From Methylomarinum sp. (GTDB lineage Bacteria; Pseudomonadota; Gammaproteobacteria; Methylococcales; Methylomonadaceae): a DNA stretch of 12,582 nt. Positions 5,947-12,582 of the stretch are shown here, piece by piece. Where the stretch lies: positions 1 to 12,582 of the forward strand of contig WTAG01000339.1 of the NCBI GenBank assembly GCA_013139755.1, written 5' to 3'. Each line of letters starts with the position of its first letter. The first letter of the stretch is position 1. Position numbers and translations under genes: made by a program. Below the pieces are notes generated by a model that saw only the letters and a list, made by a program, of their open reading frames with translations, was not told the origin of the DNA and did no database searches.

Positions 5947-7260
5947 TTAAATGGTTAAATATTTATTAATCTCTTGTAAGTCAGCTTCACTTAAACTACC
6001 TGCGGCCTCTTTTAACTTTATACCGTTGATTAAATAATCATAACGACTTCTAGAATGGTCTCTCATAGAGCGATAAAGGTTTCGCTGTTCGGCTAATATA
6101 TCTACCATCGTTCTAGTGCCAACCTGGAAACCTGCTTCCGTTGCTTCTAAAGCACTTTCTGAGGATTTAACTGCAGCTTGTAGGGCTTTTACTCGACTTA
6201 GACTTGATACGACATCTCTATAGGCGTTTCTAACTTGCCGAGTAACCGTTCTTTTTACTTTAGTCAGATTTTCTTTTTCTCGTTGATAATTGAACTGAGC
6301 TTGTTTGCTACGGGAATGCACTGCGCCGCCTTCAAATAGTGGTAGATTAAGTTGTAAGCCAACACTTTGGGTATCACCTCGTAGCCCAAAAGTACTGGTA
6401 TTGTCCTGAACCCCATAGTTAGCAACAATATCGATAGTAGGTAAATGGCCACTTTTTTGCAAGTTAATTTCTTTTCGAACAACCTCTGTTTGGTTTAATT
6501 GAGCAATTATATTGAAATTATTATTTTCAGCTGCTTTGGACCATGAAGTTATATCAGCTGGTTCGGGAAAATTTAATGGAATACTTTCTTGTAATGAGTT
6601 CAATTTAGCTACATTTTCACCAATGATTTCTCTTAAATCTTCTTTGCTTTTGTCTAGTAAATTAACTGCTTCAATTTCATTGGCGATGGATTGATCATAC
6701 CCGGCTTGAGCTTCATGAACATCGGTAATAGCAATCAAACCTACTTTAAAGCGTTGAGTAGCTTGTTCCAGTTGTTGCCCAATCGCTTTTTTTTCTGAGA
6801 CTGTAAACTCAAGGTTATCCTGAGCGGCCAAAATATTAAAATAGGCTTCCGATGTTTTAACAATCAATTCCTGATAAGTTGCTTGGTATTGTGCTTCGGA
6901 CTGTGCTATTTGGTTATCGGATTGATGTAACTGAACCCAGTGTCCCCAATTAAAGACGGGTTGTTTAAAATTGATGGTAAATGAATGATTCCAGTAATTT
7001 TGTGTTCCACTAAGCTGAAAAGTTGATTTTTTATTATTTAATCGTTGTCTGGAACTAGACCCAGAGAGTGAAATAGTTGGTAGCATTTGTGCAATGCTTT
7101 GTGACCTGAATTCAGCTGTTGAATATTGGTTTAAATAGGCGCTTGTTAATTCAGGATTGTTTTCCAAAGCCAGTTGATGGGTTTCAATTAAATCTTGAGC
7201 ATAACCATATTGAAGTGGTGATACAGCAAGTAGAATTGCAACAGTTTTTAATTTGAGCAT
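5947..7260 (-). CDS. TolC-family outer-membrane channel protein
   Basis: 437 aa, the usual TolC/OEP length. A Sec signal ends near AYA-type residues at 21 (YGYA, then QDL). Two tandem OEP repeats follow (about 24-215 and 230-425), rich in Gln/Ala/Glu coiled-coil helices. Typical elements are ALENNPEL (31-38), NFKQPVFNWG at the first beta-hairpin, FKVGLIAITDVHEAQ, LNLPLFEGGAVHSR, and FQVGTRTMVDILAEQRNLY (about 380-398). TolC proteins form trimeric tunnels through the outer membrane and periplasm and normally work with an adaptor and an inner-membrane pump; neither is encoded next to it. It leads a five-gene leftward unit with two lipoproteins and two membrane proteins. ATG at 7258-7260 has a GAGG 6 nt upstream. 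tolC is not used as a symbol because the operon partner set is different. Confidence 0.92.
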   Translation of the reverse strand: MLKLKTVAILLAVSPLQYGYAQDLIETHQLALENNPELTSAYLNQYSTAEFRSQSIAQMLPTISLSGSSSRQRLNNKKSTFQLSGTQNYWNHSFTINFKQPVFNWGHWVQLHQSDNQIAQSEAQYQATYQELIVKTSEAYFNILAAQDNLEFTVSEKKAIGQQLEQATQRFKVGLIAITDVHEAQAGYDQSIANEIEAVNLLDKSKEDLREIIGENVAKLNSLQESIPLNFPEPADITSWSKAAENNNFNIIAQLNQTEVVRKEINLQKSGHLPTIDIVANYGVQDNTSTFGLRGDTQSVGLQLNLPLFEGGAVHSRSKQAQFNYQREKENLTKVKRTVTRQVRNAYRDVVSSLSRVKALQAAVKSSESALEATEAGFQVGTRTMVDILAEQRNLYRSMRDHSRSRYDYLINGIKLKEAAGSLSEADLQEINKYLTI

Positions 7261-7374
7261 ATTAAACCTCGGTAGGTCTATTTCAAGAGCATATAGATTA
7301 TGGCCTTTTGTTTATATATCCATTTTAAGTAATTTAAGGTAAAAAGTAATTACATTTGTTGTTAGTATCTATAT

Positions 7375-7403
7375 ATTATAGTCGTTAACAGTTAAGAATA
7401 AAG
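7375..7403 (-). promoter_or_regulatory. candidate promoter of the TolC operon
   Basis: On the minus strand a TATAAT box (7375-7380) lies about 115 bp before the TolC-like ATG. The expected -35 position holds only a weak TTTATT-like hexamer (near 7397-7402). A GTTAAC-centred palindrome (TTAACTGTTAAC) lies between the boxes and could be an operator. The call rests on the perfect -10 box and its position. Confidence 0.4.
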
Positions 7404-7459
7404 CGTGAGAATTGATATTTGGAATTCGATTGGTTAATTTTCCGCTACTGTTAAAATCT

Positions 7460-7577
7460 TTAGCAGGAATCTAAATCCATTACTTATAGATTCCCGATAA
7501 AAGACTTCGGGAATGACGTGTGAAATAGAAAAATACAGCCACTTTGGTTGTTATTACGAAACGGCAACAGCCCCTAG
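7460..7577. repeat. 118-bp dispersed repeat, copy 2
   Basis: Same orientation and 116 of 118 identical to 1446-1563. It contains the second hairpin (ATTCCCGA/TCGGGAAT) but lacks the intact first REP arm, because the sequence before it is unrelated. The boundary where similarity starts and stops is therefore informative about the unit. It lies upstream of the TolC operon promoter region, in the gap of about 640 bp before ssb. Confidence 0.9.
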
Positions 7578-7632
7578 AAAGATTTTCAAACTGATCAATA
7601 ATTTAGGGTGATCAAACAAAAAATGATAATAA

Positions 7633-7726
7633 ATTAAATCAAGTTTATATTGTTAGTCGGTGTCATATTGAGCCGAACCATGTGGCTATGTGGTGACTTG
7701 ATTTAATGAAGTGGAGCATCCCACTT
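7633..7726. repeat. structured intergenic segment: 12-bp inverted repeat plus adjacent hairpin
   Basis: ATTAAATCAAGT (7633-7644) is exactly complementary to ACTTGATTTAAT (7696-7707), 51 nt apart, with AGCC/GGCT pairing in between. Directly after it, AAGTGG (7709-7714) pairs with CCACTT (7721-7726) around 6 nt. It could be a small structured RNA or a tiny inverted-repeat element; no promoter or terminator decides this. The rest of the 7261-7904 gap outside this, the repeat copy and the ssb terminator shows nothing recognisable. Confidence 0.45.
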
Positions 7727-7843
7727 ATGATGAATTGTGACGTAAAGATTTTGATATATGACGGGAATGTCAGTTGCATTGTTAACTAACTACGTATATC
7801 GCTCTCCAATAGGAAAAGTAAATCGTTGAACTCGATAATTCAT

Positions 7844-7871
7844 AAAAACCCCCCTAGTAACAGGGGTTTAT
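7844..7871 (-). terminator. rho-independent terminator of ssb
   Basis: On the minus strand AAACCCC (complement of 7863-7869) pairs with GGGGTTT (complement of 7846-7852), followed by further T residues. It begins 36 bp after the ssb stop codon. Strong GC stem with a 10-nt loop. Confidence 0.8.
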
Positions 7872-7904
7872 GATTATTTGTTTACATAAGTTGTGATGTA
7901 TTCC

Positions 7905-8402
7905 TCAGAACGGAATATCATCATCAAAGTCTTCATAAGATGCTGGTGGTGGCGCATCTGGAGGCTGTTGGCTGGGCGCAGTAGCAGGTTTTGGTTGATG
8001 TGTAGGTGCTGATTGTGGGGCAGAGTAAGCAGCAGTATTTGCTTGTTCATTACCAAAATTTCCTGTACCGCCACTTTTGCTGTCAAGCATTTGCATTTGC
8101 TCGGCAATAATCTCTGTTGTGTAGCGGTCTTGTCCATTTTGGTCTTGCCATTTTCGAGTACGAATGCGACCTTCTATATACACTAAACTACCTTTTCTTA
8201 GATATTCTCCTGCGATTTCAGCGATACGATTGAAAAAAGAAACGCGATGCCATTCGGTTTCTTCTCTGCGCTCACCAGATTGTTTGTCTTTCCATCGGCG
8301 AGATGTTGCTAGGCTGATATTGGCTACAGCGCCACCACTTGGCATGTATTTGACTTCTGGGTCAGCACCTAATCTTCCGATTAATGTAACTTTATTTAGC
8401 AT
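7905..8402 (-). CDS. ssb: single-stranded DNA-binding protein SSB
   Basis: Binds and protects single-stranded DNA in replication, recombination and repair, and recruits partner enzymes through its C-terminal tip. The product is 165 aa from [19 protein letters not shown]. The OB-fold occupies residues 1-110 ([48 protein letters not shown]), followed by a Gln/Pro/Ala-rich linker (about 115-152) and the canonical acidic tip DFDDDIPF. The same frame is open up to 8540, but the extra 46 residues are not part of any SSB and would run back through the upstream terminator. The start at 8402 is therefore preferred, although no strong ribosome-binding site is seen there. It stands as a single gene with its own terminator. 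Confidence 0.95.
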   Translation of the reverse strand: MLNKVTLIGRLGADPEVKYMPSGGAVANISLATSRRWKDKQSGERREETEWHRVSFFNRIAEIAGEYLRKGSLVYIEGRIRTRKWQDQNGQDRYTTEIIAEQMQMLDSKSGGTGNFGNEQANTAAYSAPQSAPTHQPKPATAPSQQPPDAPPPASYEDFDDDIPF

Positions 8403-8465
8403 TGATAATAGTGTTTGTCGTTTTGGTATAGTTTTGTTGGTTGGGGTGGTTTTTTTAGTGAGGCT

Positions 8466-8513
8466 AAAAAAGTAACCCAACGACGCCTTATGATATAGCA
8501 GATGTTGGGTTAC
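8466..8513 (-). terminator. terminator of the chemoreceptor gene
   Basis: GTAACCCAAC (8472-8481) is exactly complementary to GTTGGGTTAC (8504-8513). On the minus strand the stem is followed by six T residues (8471-8466). It lies about 100 bp after the chemoreceptor stop and 60 bp before the ssb start, so it separates the two transcripts. The GTTGGGTTAC arm also looks like a widespread bacterial intergenic repeat. Confidence 0.7.
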
Positions 8514-8617
8514 GTTGGACGTAATCAGCTCCTGTTTCAAACGTCACTTGCACATCCTTGTGCTTCGTCTCGCTAAGCTAACACTGCCTACAGTATAACA
8601 ATTGATTGTTAAAAGGC

Positions 8618-10369
8618 TTATGTTTTAAATTGACCAACCGCAGTGCGTAATTGATCTGCCAATTCTAGTAGATCTTGACATGCTTTGGATGTGTTTCTAG
8701 CACCAATTGAAGTATCGTTGGTAACCTCGCTGATATTGTTGATGTTGCGGTTTATTTCTTCTGCTACTGCTGTTTGTTCTTCAGCGGCCCCCGCAATTTG
8801 ATTGTTCATGTCACTAATAGTGTCTATGCGTTCACTAATAGTGGTGATTGATTCACCTGCGGAAGCGGCTTGATCTACACTGGATGCAGCTTGTCGTCTA
8901 CCATTATCCATTACGCTAACCGCTTGTTTTGCACGGGTTTGTAAGCGCTCAATGGTTTGCTGGATTTCAAGGGTAGAGTTTTGTGTTCTGCTGGCAAGTG
9001 TGCGCACTTCATCGGCAACAACAGCAAATCCACGACCTTGTTCACCTGCTCGTGCTGCTTCAATTGCAGCATTTAAGGCAAGTAAATTGGTTTGTTCTGC
9101 AATACCTTGAATGACACTTAATACTTCGCCAATGCTGTTACTGTCATTTTCTAATTCATGAATGACGTTGGCAGCATTTTCAACTTCTGATGCCAGTTGA
9201 TTAATACCATCAACTGCCTGAGTGACAATGTTTTTACCTGTTGCAGCTTCTGTATCAGCAGTTCCTGCGGCATCAGAGGCGTTGATGGCATTGCGGGCGA
9301 CTTCTTGCACTGTTGCTGTCATTTCTTCCATAGCTGTTGCAACTTGAGTGGTTTCAGCCAGTTGTCTTTCAACACCTTGTTCGGTTGTTTCTGAAATTTT
9401 TGCTAGATTATGTGAGGCAGTTGCCAATTGTTCACTGGTAACGCTAATGTTAGCAATGGTTTTAGCGATTTTCTTGACAAAAGTGTTAAAACTTCCTGCT
9501 ACCCATGCAAATTCAGACTTACCCTTAACATCAAGGCGAGAGGTTAAGTCTCCTTCACCACTGCTAATAGCTTGAAGTTTTATGGCGAGACTGGTTAGTG
9601 GAGCGATAATGATTTTGTTCATCACAAAATAGCCCGTTGTAGCAATAACGACAAGCGTGATAATAAAAAATCCTATGGCTAACCATATATCATATTGTAA
9701 TTCTGCAAGGCCCTCAGAGATTGGGGTGATGATTTCAAAGGCACCATGTAAGTCGCCTTGGCGCTTGTTCTCCATAGGGTAGCCCAAAATGTCAGTGCCT
9801 TGACTGTTACCCCATACTTCTTCTGAAGTGTTAGGGTTGCCGTGGCATAGCTCACATTGCTTATCAAGTTTAACGGGTCTGAAGTACCTGATTTCATTTT
9901 TTTCTTCGTCAACGAAGCTGTAATCAGTGGCTGATGGATTGCTTTGAAAATACATTAGTGCTTCGCGTTCAATAGAATCAGCTTCATTTTTAGGGTTTCT
10001 TGCGCCAACTCTAGGTGCTTTAAAGCGAAAGTTGCCTTCTAGTGATTTTTCTTCGATGACATCCCAGGCGTTTGCAACAGGTACGGTTGCAAAGACTAAA
10101 GATTTGGCTTTTGAGGCGGATTTATCCTGAATTAATGCTCTAAGTGATTCTGTGGTGTATAAGCCTTGATCCCATTTTTTTATGGCATTGTTACGAATAG
10201 ATTCGGAGACAAGGAGTAATTGTTTGGACGCATTAATGTGGGTATTGATTACTTTGTTTTTTTCATTGTTTGCGTATATAAAAAGTAAGGCAATAGCTAA
10301 GACACTTAATACGGACATAGTGATTGCAATTACTTTAACGCCGACAGAATGCCAGTTCATCATTAGCAT
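8618..10369 (-). CDS. methyl-accepting chemotaxis protein with periplasmic c-type haem (DUF3365/Tll0287-like) sensor
   Basis: 583 aa inner-membrane receptor. TM1 about 10-32; periplasmic domain about 33-228; TM2 about 229-250; HAMP about 251-303; cytoplasmic signalling hairpin to 583 with the highly conserved tip [36 protein letters not shown] region (421-456). The periplasmic part contains [19 protein letters not shown], a CxxCH motif (Cys172, Cys175, His176) for covalent haem attachment in the periplasm. Placement just before TM2 and the surrounding pattern match the DUF3365/Tll0287 haem domain. The receptor is inferred to sense redox state or a small gas or ligand and to signal through CheA/CheW encoded elsewhere. 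The start at 10369 is supported by AGGAG 8 nt upstream; Met3 and Met4 are alternatives. No pentapeptide tether is seen at the C-terminus (VGQFKT). Confidence 0.93.
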   Translation of the reverse strand: MLMMNWHSVGVKVIAITMSVLSVLAIALLFIYANNEKNKVINTHINASKQLLLVSESIRNNAIKKWDQGLYTTESLRALIQDKSASKAKSLVFATVPVANAWDVIEEKSLEGNFRFKAPRVGARNPKNEADSIEREALMYFQSNPSATDYSFVDEEKNEIRYFRPVKLDKQCELCHGNPNTSEEVWGNSQGTDILGYPMENKRQGDLHGAFEIITPISEGLAELQYDIWLAIGFFIITLVVIATTGYFVMNKIIIAPLTSLAIKLQAISSGEGDLTSRLDVKGKSEFAWVAGSFNTFVKKIAKTIANISVTSEQLATASHNLAKISETTEQGVERQLAETTQVATAMEEMTATVQEVARNAINASDAAGTADTEAATGKNIVTQAVDGINQLASEVENAANVIHELENDSNSIGEVLSVIQGIAEQTNLLALNAAIEAARAGEQGRGFAVVADEVRTLASRTQNSTLEIQQTIERLQTRAKQAVSVMDNGRRQAASSVDQAASAGESITTISERIDTISDMNNQIAGAAEEQTAVAEEINRNINNISEVTNDTSIGARNTSKACQDLLELADQLRTAVGQFKT

Positions 10370-10449
10370 GGTTGTTTTCTCCTGGTGCTTTTAAAGCCAA
10401 AGGTTTTGTTTTTATTTTTATTTTGTTGTAATTAAGCTGGTGATACCAT

Positions 10450-10478
10450 CTTATACAAAGGACTAATTAGGATATAAT
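10450..10478 (+). promoter_or_regulatory. candidate promoter of the phosphatase operon
   Basis: A perfect TATAAT (10473-10478) lies 52 bp before the phosphatase ATG, within the 160-bp divergent region shared with the chemoreceptor. No good -35 hexamer is found at the usual distance (CTTATA at 10450-10455), so the call rests on the -10 box. Confidence 0.45.
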
Positions 10479-10529
10479 CGTTCGCTACATTACCGTATCG
10501 GTCATTTTATTACAAACTTTAAGTTTAAT

Positions 10530-10997
10530 ATGAAAAAAACGCGCGTTCTCTTTGTTTGCATGGGTAATATTTGCAGGTCACCAACTGCAGAAGGTGTATT
10601 TTCTGCCTTGGTTGAGACTCAAAAAATTAGTGATCAGTTTGTCATTGATTCAGCGGGAACACATGCTTATCATGTCGATGAGGCACCTGATTTACGTTCT
10701 CAGAAAGCGGCTAAAGACAGAGGTGTTGATCTTGCTAATATAAAGGCTAGAAAAGTAGTTTTTGGCGATTTTGAAGATTTCGATTATTTATTGGCCATGG
10801 ATAGTGATAATTATTCAATATTAATTGAGGCTTGTCCTGAGCAGCATAAAGATAAAATAAAGTACTTTTTGGAATATGCGCCTCAGCTTTCCACGAGAGA
10901 GGTTCCTGATCCTTATTATGGTGGGAAATATGGTTTTGAGCTGGTGTTGGATATGATAGAAGATGCATCTGTTGGGTTTTTGAATTCATTAAAATAA
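10530..10997 (+). CDS. low-molecular-weight protein tyrosine phosphatase
   Basis: 155-aa cytoplasmic phosphatase that removes phosphate from tyrosine, or from small phosphate esters, through a phosphocysteine intermediate. The P-loop CMGNICRSPTAEG starts at Cys10 (nucleophile) and contains Arg16 of CX5R. The general acid Asp127 is in EVPDPYYGG (124-132), followed by FELVLDMIEDAS. Length and domain are complete. In other bacteria such enzymes act on tyrosine kinases of polysaccharide export, but no such genes are near, and arsenate reductases share this fold, so the substrate is open. No strong ribosome-binding site is visible before the ATG. The gene is 15 bp before the Dabb gene start signal and probably co-transcribed with it. 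Confidence 0.95.
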   Translation: MKKTRVLFVCMGNICRSPTAEGVFSALVETQKISDQFVIDSAGTHAYHVDEAPDLRSQKAAKDRGVDLANIKARKVVFGDFEDFDYLLAMDSDNYSILIEACPEQHKDKIKYFLEYAPQLSTREVPDPYYGGKYGFELVLDMIEDASVGFLNSLK

Positions 10998-11012
10998 GTT
11001 GGAGATTAAGAA

Positions 11013-11084
11013 ATGAAAAAGACATTGCTGTGGTTACAAATTGCGTTGTTTGGCTGTTGGGGTAGGAAGTGTTTCGGCAGATGA
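11013..11084 (+). other. orphaned signal-peptide start of the Dabb gene (frameshifted)
   Basis: An ATG at 11013 has a good GGAG 8 nt upstream and reads MKKTLLWLQIALF, the front of a Sec signal peptide. It then runs out of frame and stops at 11084. Removing one T from TTT (11049-11051) gives MKKTLLWLQIALLAVGVG followed by SVSADESKK, a textbook signal peptide with cleavage at VSA, in frame with the downstream Dabb domain. Confidence 0.75.
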
Positions 11085-11397
11085 GAGTAAAAAAATCACG
11101 CATGTGGTGATGGTTTGGTTAAAGGAGCCGGGTAATGAGCGGCAGCGTTCGGCTTTTATTAAAGCCAGTGAACAGTTGGGCAGTTTGCCTGGTATCGTTA
11201 ATCGTCATGTAGGTGTTGTGCGTTCAAGTGATAGAGCTATTGTCGATGATACTTTTGATGTGGCTGTTACGGTGACTATGGAAAGTGAGGCGGCGCTGAA
11301 AGCGTATTTAAACAATCCTAAACATAAAGAAATCCTACAAAAGAAAATAAAGCCACTTACTAATAGAGTGGTTGCTTACGACTTTATAAGCCAGTAA
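11041..11397 (+). CDS. Dabb-domain (stress-responsive A/B barrel) protein, apparently frameshifted at its signal peptide
   Basis: The readable frame gives a small exported protein. After SVSADESKK comes a Dabb ferredoxin-like domain: ITHVVMVWLKEP, PGIVNRHVGVV, FDVAVTVTMESEAALKAYLNNPKHKEIL and a final VAYDF. The Dabb fold forms dimeric barrels; the role here is unknown. In this frame the only start is TTG at 11041, without a ribosome-binding site, and it would give an imperfect N-terminus. The real start is probably the ATG at 11013 in another frame (see that entry), so the gene is either mutated or carries a sequencing error of one base. The domain itself is intact. It is followed 11 bp later by the hydrolase gene, in the same operon. 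Confidence 0.75.
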   Translation: MRCLAVGVGSVSADESKKITHVVMVWLKEPGNERQRSAFIKASEQLGSLPGIVNRHVGVVRSSDRAIVDDTFDVAVTVTMESEAALKAYLNNPKHKEILQKKIKPLTNRVVAYDFISQ

Positions 11398-11408
11398 GGG
11401 AGCTAGAT

Positions 11409-12128
11409 ATGGCAATTATTTCCAATACAGTAGGGTATCTTGATGGTGGTGTTTTGCTTGAAGGATTTTTTGCATATGATGACTCCTTTGAGGGGCGGCG
11501 ACCCGCAGTTATGATTAACCATGCTTGGGCAGGGCGTAATGATCTTGTTAATGAAAAGGCTTTAAAGCTCGCTGAATTGGGTTGTTTTGCTTTTGCTGCT
11601 GATATGTATGGTAAAGGTGTTCTGGGGCATTCTACTGAAGAAAACGCCGTGTTAATGCAGCCTTTTATGGATGATCGTGGATTTTTGTTATCTCGAATGC
11701 AGGCTGCTTTGTATGCCATAAAGCTAATGCCTTGGGTTGATGATAACAAGATTGCCGCAATTGGTTATTGTTTTGGTGGTTTGTGTGTATTAGATCTTGC
11801 TCGGTCTGGTGCGGATATTAAAGGTGTGGTGTCTTTTCATGGCTTGCTGGGTGCACCAGAACACAGTCAGAAACCAGCGATAACAGCCAAGGTGCTGGTA
11901 TTGCATGGTAATGATGATCCTTTGTCATCTGCTGAGCAGCTGGAAGCTTTACAACAAGATTTAACTCAAGCAGGGGCAGATTGGCAGTTGCATAGTTATG
12001 GCCATACTATGCATGCGTTTACTAATCCTGAGGCAAATGATCCTGACTTCGGAACCGTTTATCAGGCGGATGCAGATAAGCGATCTTGGCAGAGTATGAA
12101 AAACTTTTTAACTGAGATTTTTGAATAA
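11409..12128 (+). CDS. dienelactone hydrolase family protein
   Basis: 239-aa cytoplasmic alpha/beta hydrolase. The family opens lactone rings or hydrolyses esters with a cysteine nucleophile. The triad is visible: Cys121 in GYCFGG (119-124), Asp170 in HGNDDPL (166-172), and His202 in GHTMHAFTNPEAN (198-210). The spacing is close to that of the classic enzyme (Cys123, Asp171, His202). The early oxyanion part is MINHAWAGRND (35-45), and the stretch FAADMYGKG (62-70) is typical of the family. Start ATG has GGGAG 6 nt upstream. It is last in the phosphatase-Dabb-hydrolase unit. No aromatic-degradation genes are near, so the usual catechol-pathway role cannot be assumed. Confidence 0.93.
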   Translation: MAIISNTVGYLDGGVLLEGFFAYDDSFEGRRPAVMINHAWAGRNDLVNEKALKLAELGCFAFAADMYGKGVLGHSTEENAVLMQPFMDDRGFLLSRMQAALYAIKLMPWVDDNKIAAIGYCFGGLCVLDLARSGADIKGVVSFHGLLGAPEHSQKPAITAKVLVLHGNDDPLSSAEQLEALQQDLTQAGADWQLHSYGHTMHAFTNPEANDPDFGTVYQADADKRSWQSMKNFLTEIFE

Positions 12129-12356
12129 ATTTAATGCACAGGTAGGCGTAAATTCTTAACTAGAGAGATTCTGTATTGTATTCAGTATTTAAATATAGGT
12201 AAGTGATGCTGGGTGTCTTTTTGGTATGATCTTGACATGTTTTAGGGTTCTAAAAAGTTGATTTCTAGTGAAAGATTTGGGTCGTTATGGGTGCTTTATT
12301 TGGATTGAATCTTATATCGGTTAGCCGGGCTAAAGTGCCGGTTAAATTATTGTTGC

Positions 12357-12388
12357 AACTGTGGTGCTCATCACAGTTTTTGGGTTTT
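12357..12388 (+). terminator. terminator-like hairpin downstream of the hydrolase
   Basis: AACTGTG (12357-12363) pairs with CACAGTT (12372-12378) around an 8-nt loop. The right arm runs directly into a T-run, with a second T-run just after it. It is 228 bp downstream of the hydrolase stop, so it may end that operon's long 3' tail. Confidence 0.55.
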
Positions 12389-12509
12389 TGTGTGCTTTAA
12401 AACATTACTCCCAAGTTGTTAAAGTGGTTTTGTGAGCGTTAATCTTGATGCTAAAAATCACCTTAAGTCTTTCTTGTTGAACCTTTCTCCTTTTATCTCA
12501 AAAATTTGT

Positions 12510-12515
12510 TATAAT
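12510..12515 (+). promoter_or_regulatory. candidate -10 box for a gene beyond the right edge
   Basis: A perfect TATAAT 67 bp before the window ends, preceded by AT-rich DNA. No convincing -35 at 16-18 bp. It probably serves a rightward gene that starts outside the window. Confidence 0.35.
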
Positions 12516-12582
12516 TGACCGGTTTTTTAATCGAGTTATATCACTGCATAAACGGATGTTTAAGCTTGAGTGGTATTACGAT

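Larger units (their letters stand above)
12129..12582. other. intergenic region at the right edge
   Basis: The 454 bp after the hydrolase stop contain no credible gene. A 37-codon frame at 12287-12400 lacks a ribosome-binding site and family features. Recognisable parts are the hairpin at 12357-12381 and the TATAAT near 12510; the rest shows nothing. Confidence 0.6.

Noticed and set aside
6264..6482. 72-codon minus-strand frame with a hydrophobic stretch, seen inside the TolC-like gene
   Set aside because: It lies wholly within the TolC-family coding frame, which is strongly supported; a shadow frame.
5947..7260. Type I secretion or RND efflux locus
   Set aside because: No membrane-fusion adaptor, ABC transporter or RND pump is encoded within the window.
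7874..8137. 87-codon minus-strand frame overlapping the end of ssb
   Set aside because: Its His/Gln/Leu-rich composition is the shifted reading of the SSB Gln/Pro linker.
8403..8540. N-terminal extension of the SSB reading frame up to 8540
   Set aside because: The extra 46 residues match nothing in SSB proteins and would overlap the terminator of the upstream gene. [12 protein letters not shown] is the family start.
10747..11103. 118-codon minus-strand frame opposite the phosphatase
   Set aside because: Overlaps the well-supported phosphatase and the start of the Dabb gene; no family features.
12287..12400. 37-codon frame in the right-hand intergenic region
   Set aside because: No ribosome-binding site, no recognisable motif, and it overlaps the terminator-like hairpin.

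Overview
The window looks like chromosomal DNA from an AT-rich gammaproteobacterium. The reasons are: a classic SSB ending in DDDIPF, several lipobox outer-membrane lipoproteins, a TolC-family channel, a chemoreceptor with a periplasmic haem motif, and hairpin repeats of the REP/BIME kind. Methanotroph or sulfur-oxidiser lineages would fit, but no marker gene fixes the taxon. No tRNA, rRNA, CRISPR array, phage gene or transposase is visible.

Left part (1-1943). The C-terminal part of a Gly/Tyr-rich envelope protein (running off the left edge) is followed by an alpha-type carbonic anhydrase that carries a lipoprotein signal. The 630-bp gap after it is dense in repeats: a paired-hairpin (BIME-like) unit, which forms part of a 118-bp sequence repeated almost exactly at 7460-7577, and then a 303-bp palindromic MITE-like element (1610-1912) with 21-bp terminal inverted repeats and matching 8-bp flanking direct repeats.

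Central leftward operon (7260 down to 1944). Five genes lie on the minus strand: a TolC-family outer-membrane channel, an alpha/beta-hydrolase lipoprotein, a second lipoprotein of unrecognised family, a small single-span membrane protein and an HTTM-like multi-span membrane protein. Lipoproteins 2 and 3 are 4 bp apart. The last two genes overlap by 4 bp, with a TTG start. A perfect 13-bp hairpin sits just ahead of the small membrane gene. No MFP adaptor or ABC/RND pump is present, so this is not a standard efflux or type I secretion locus. It is the best candidate here for an undescribed envelope system.

Middle right (7261-10369, minus). A repeat-containing gap with one repeat copy and a second structured segment leads to the ssb terminator, ssb (true start 8402, not the longer open frame), a terminator for the next gene, and a methyl-accepting chemotaxis protein. 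Its periplasmic domain carries a CELCH c-type haem motif, which suggests redox or ligand sensing.

Right part (10370-12582, plus). A divergent promoter region precedes a low-molecular-weight protein tyrosine phosphatase, a Dabb-domain protein whose signal peptide appears broken by one extra T, and a dienelactone-hydrolase-family enzyme. These three are closely spaced and probably co-transcribed. The last 454 bp hold a terminator-like hairpin and a TATAAT box near the window edge that may serve a gene just outside.
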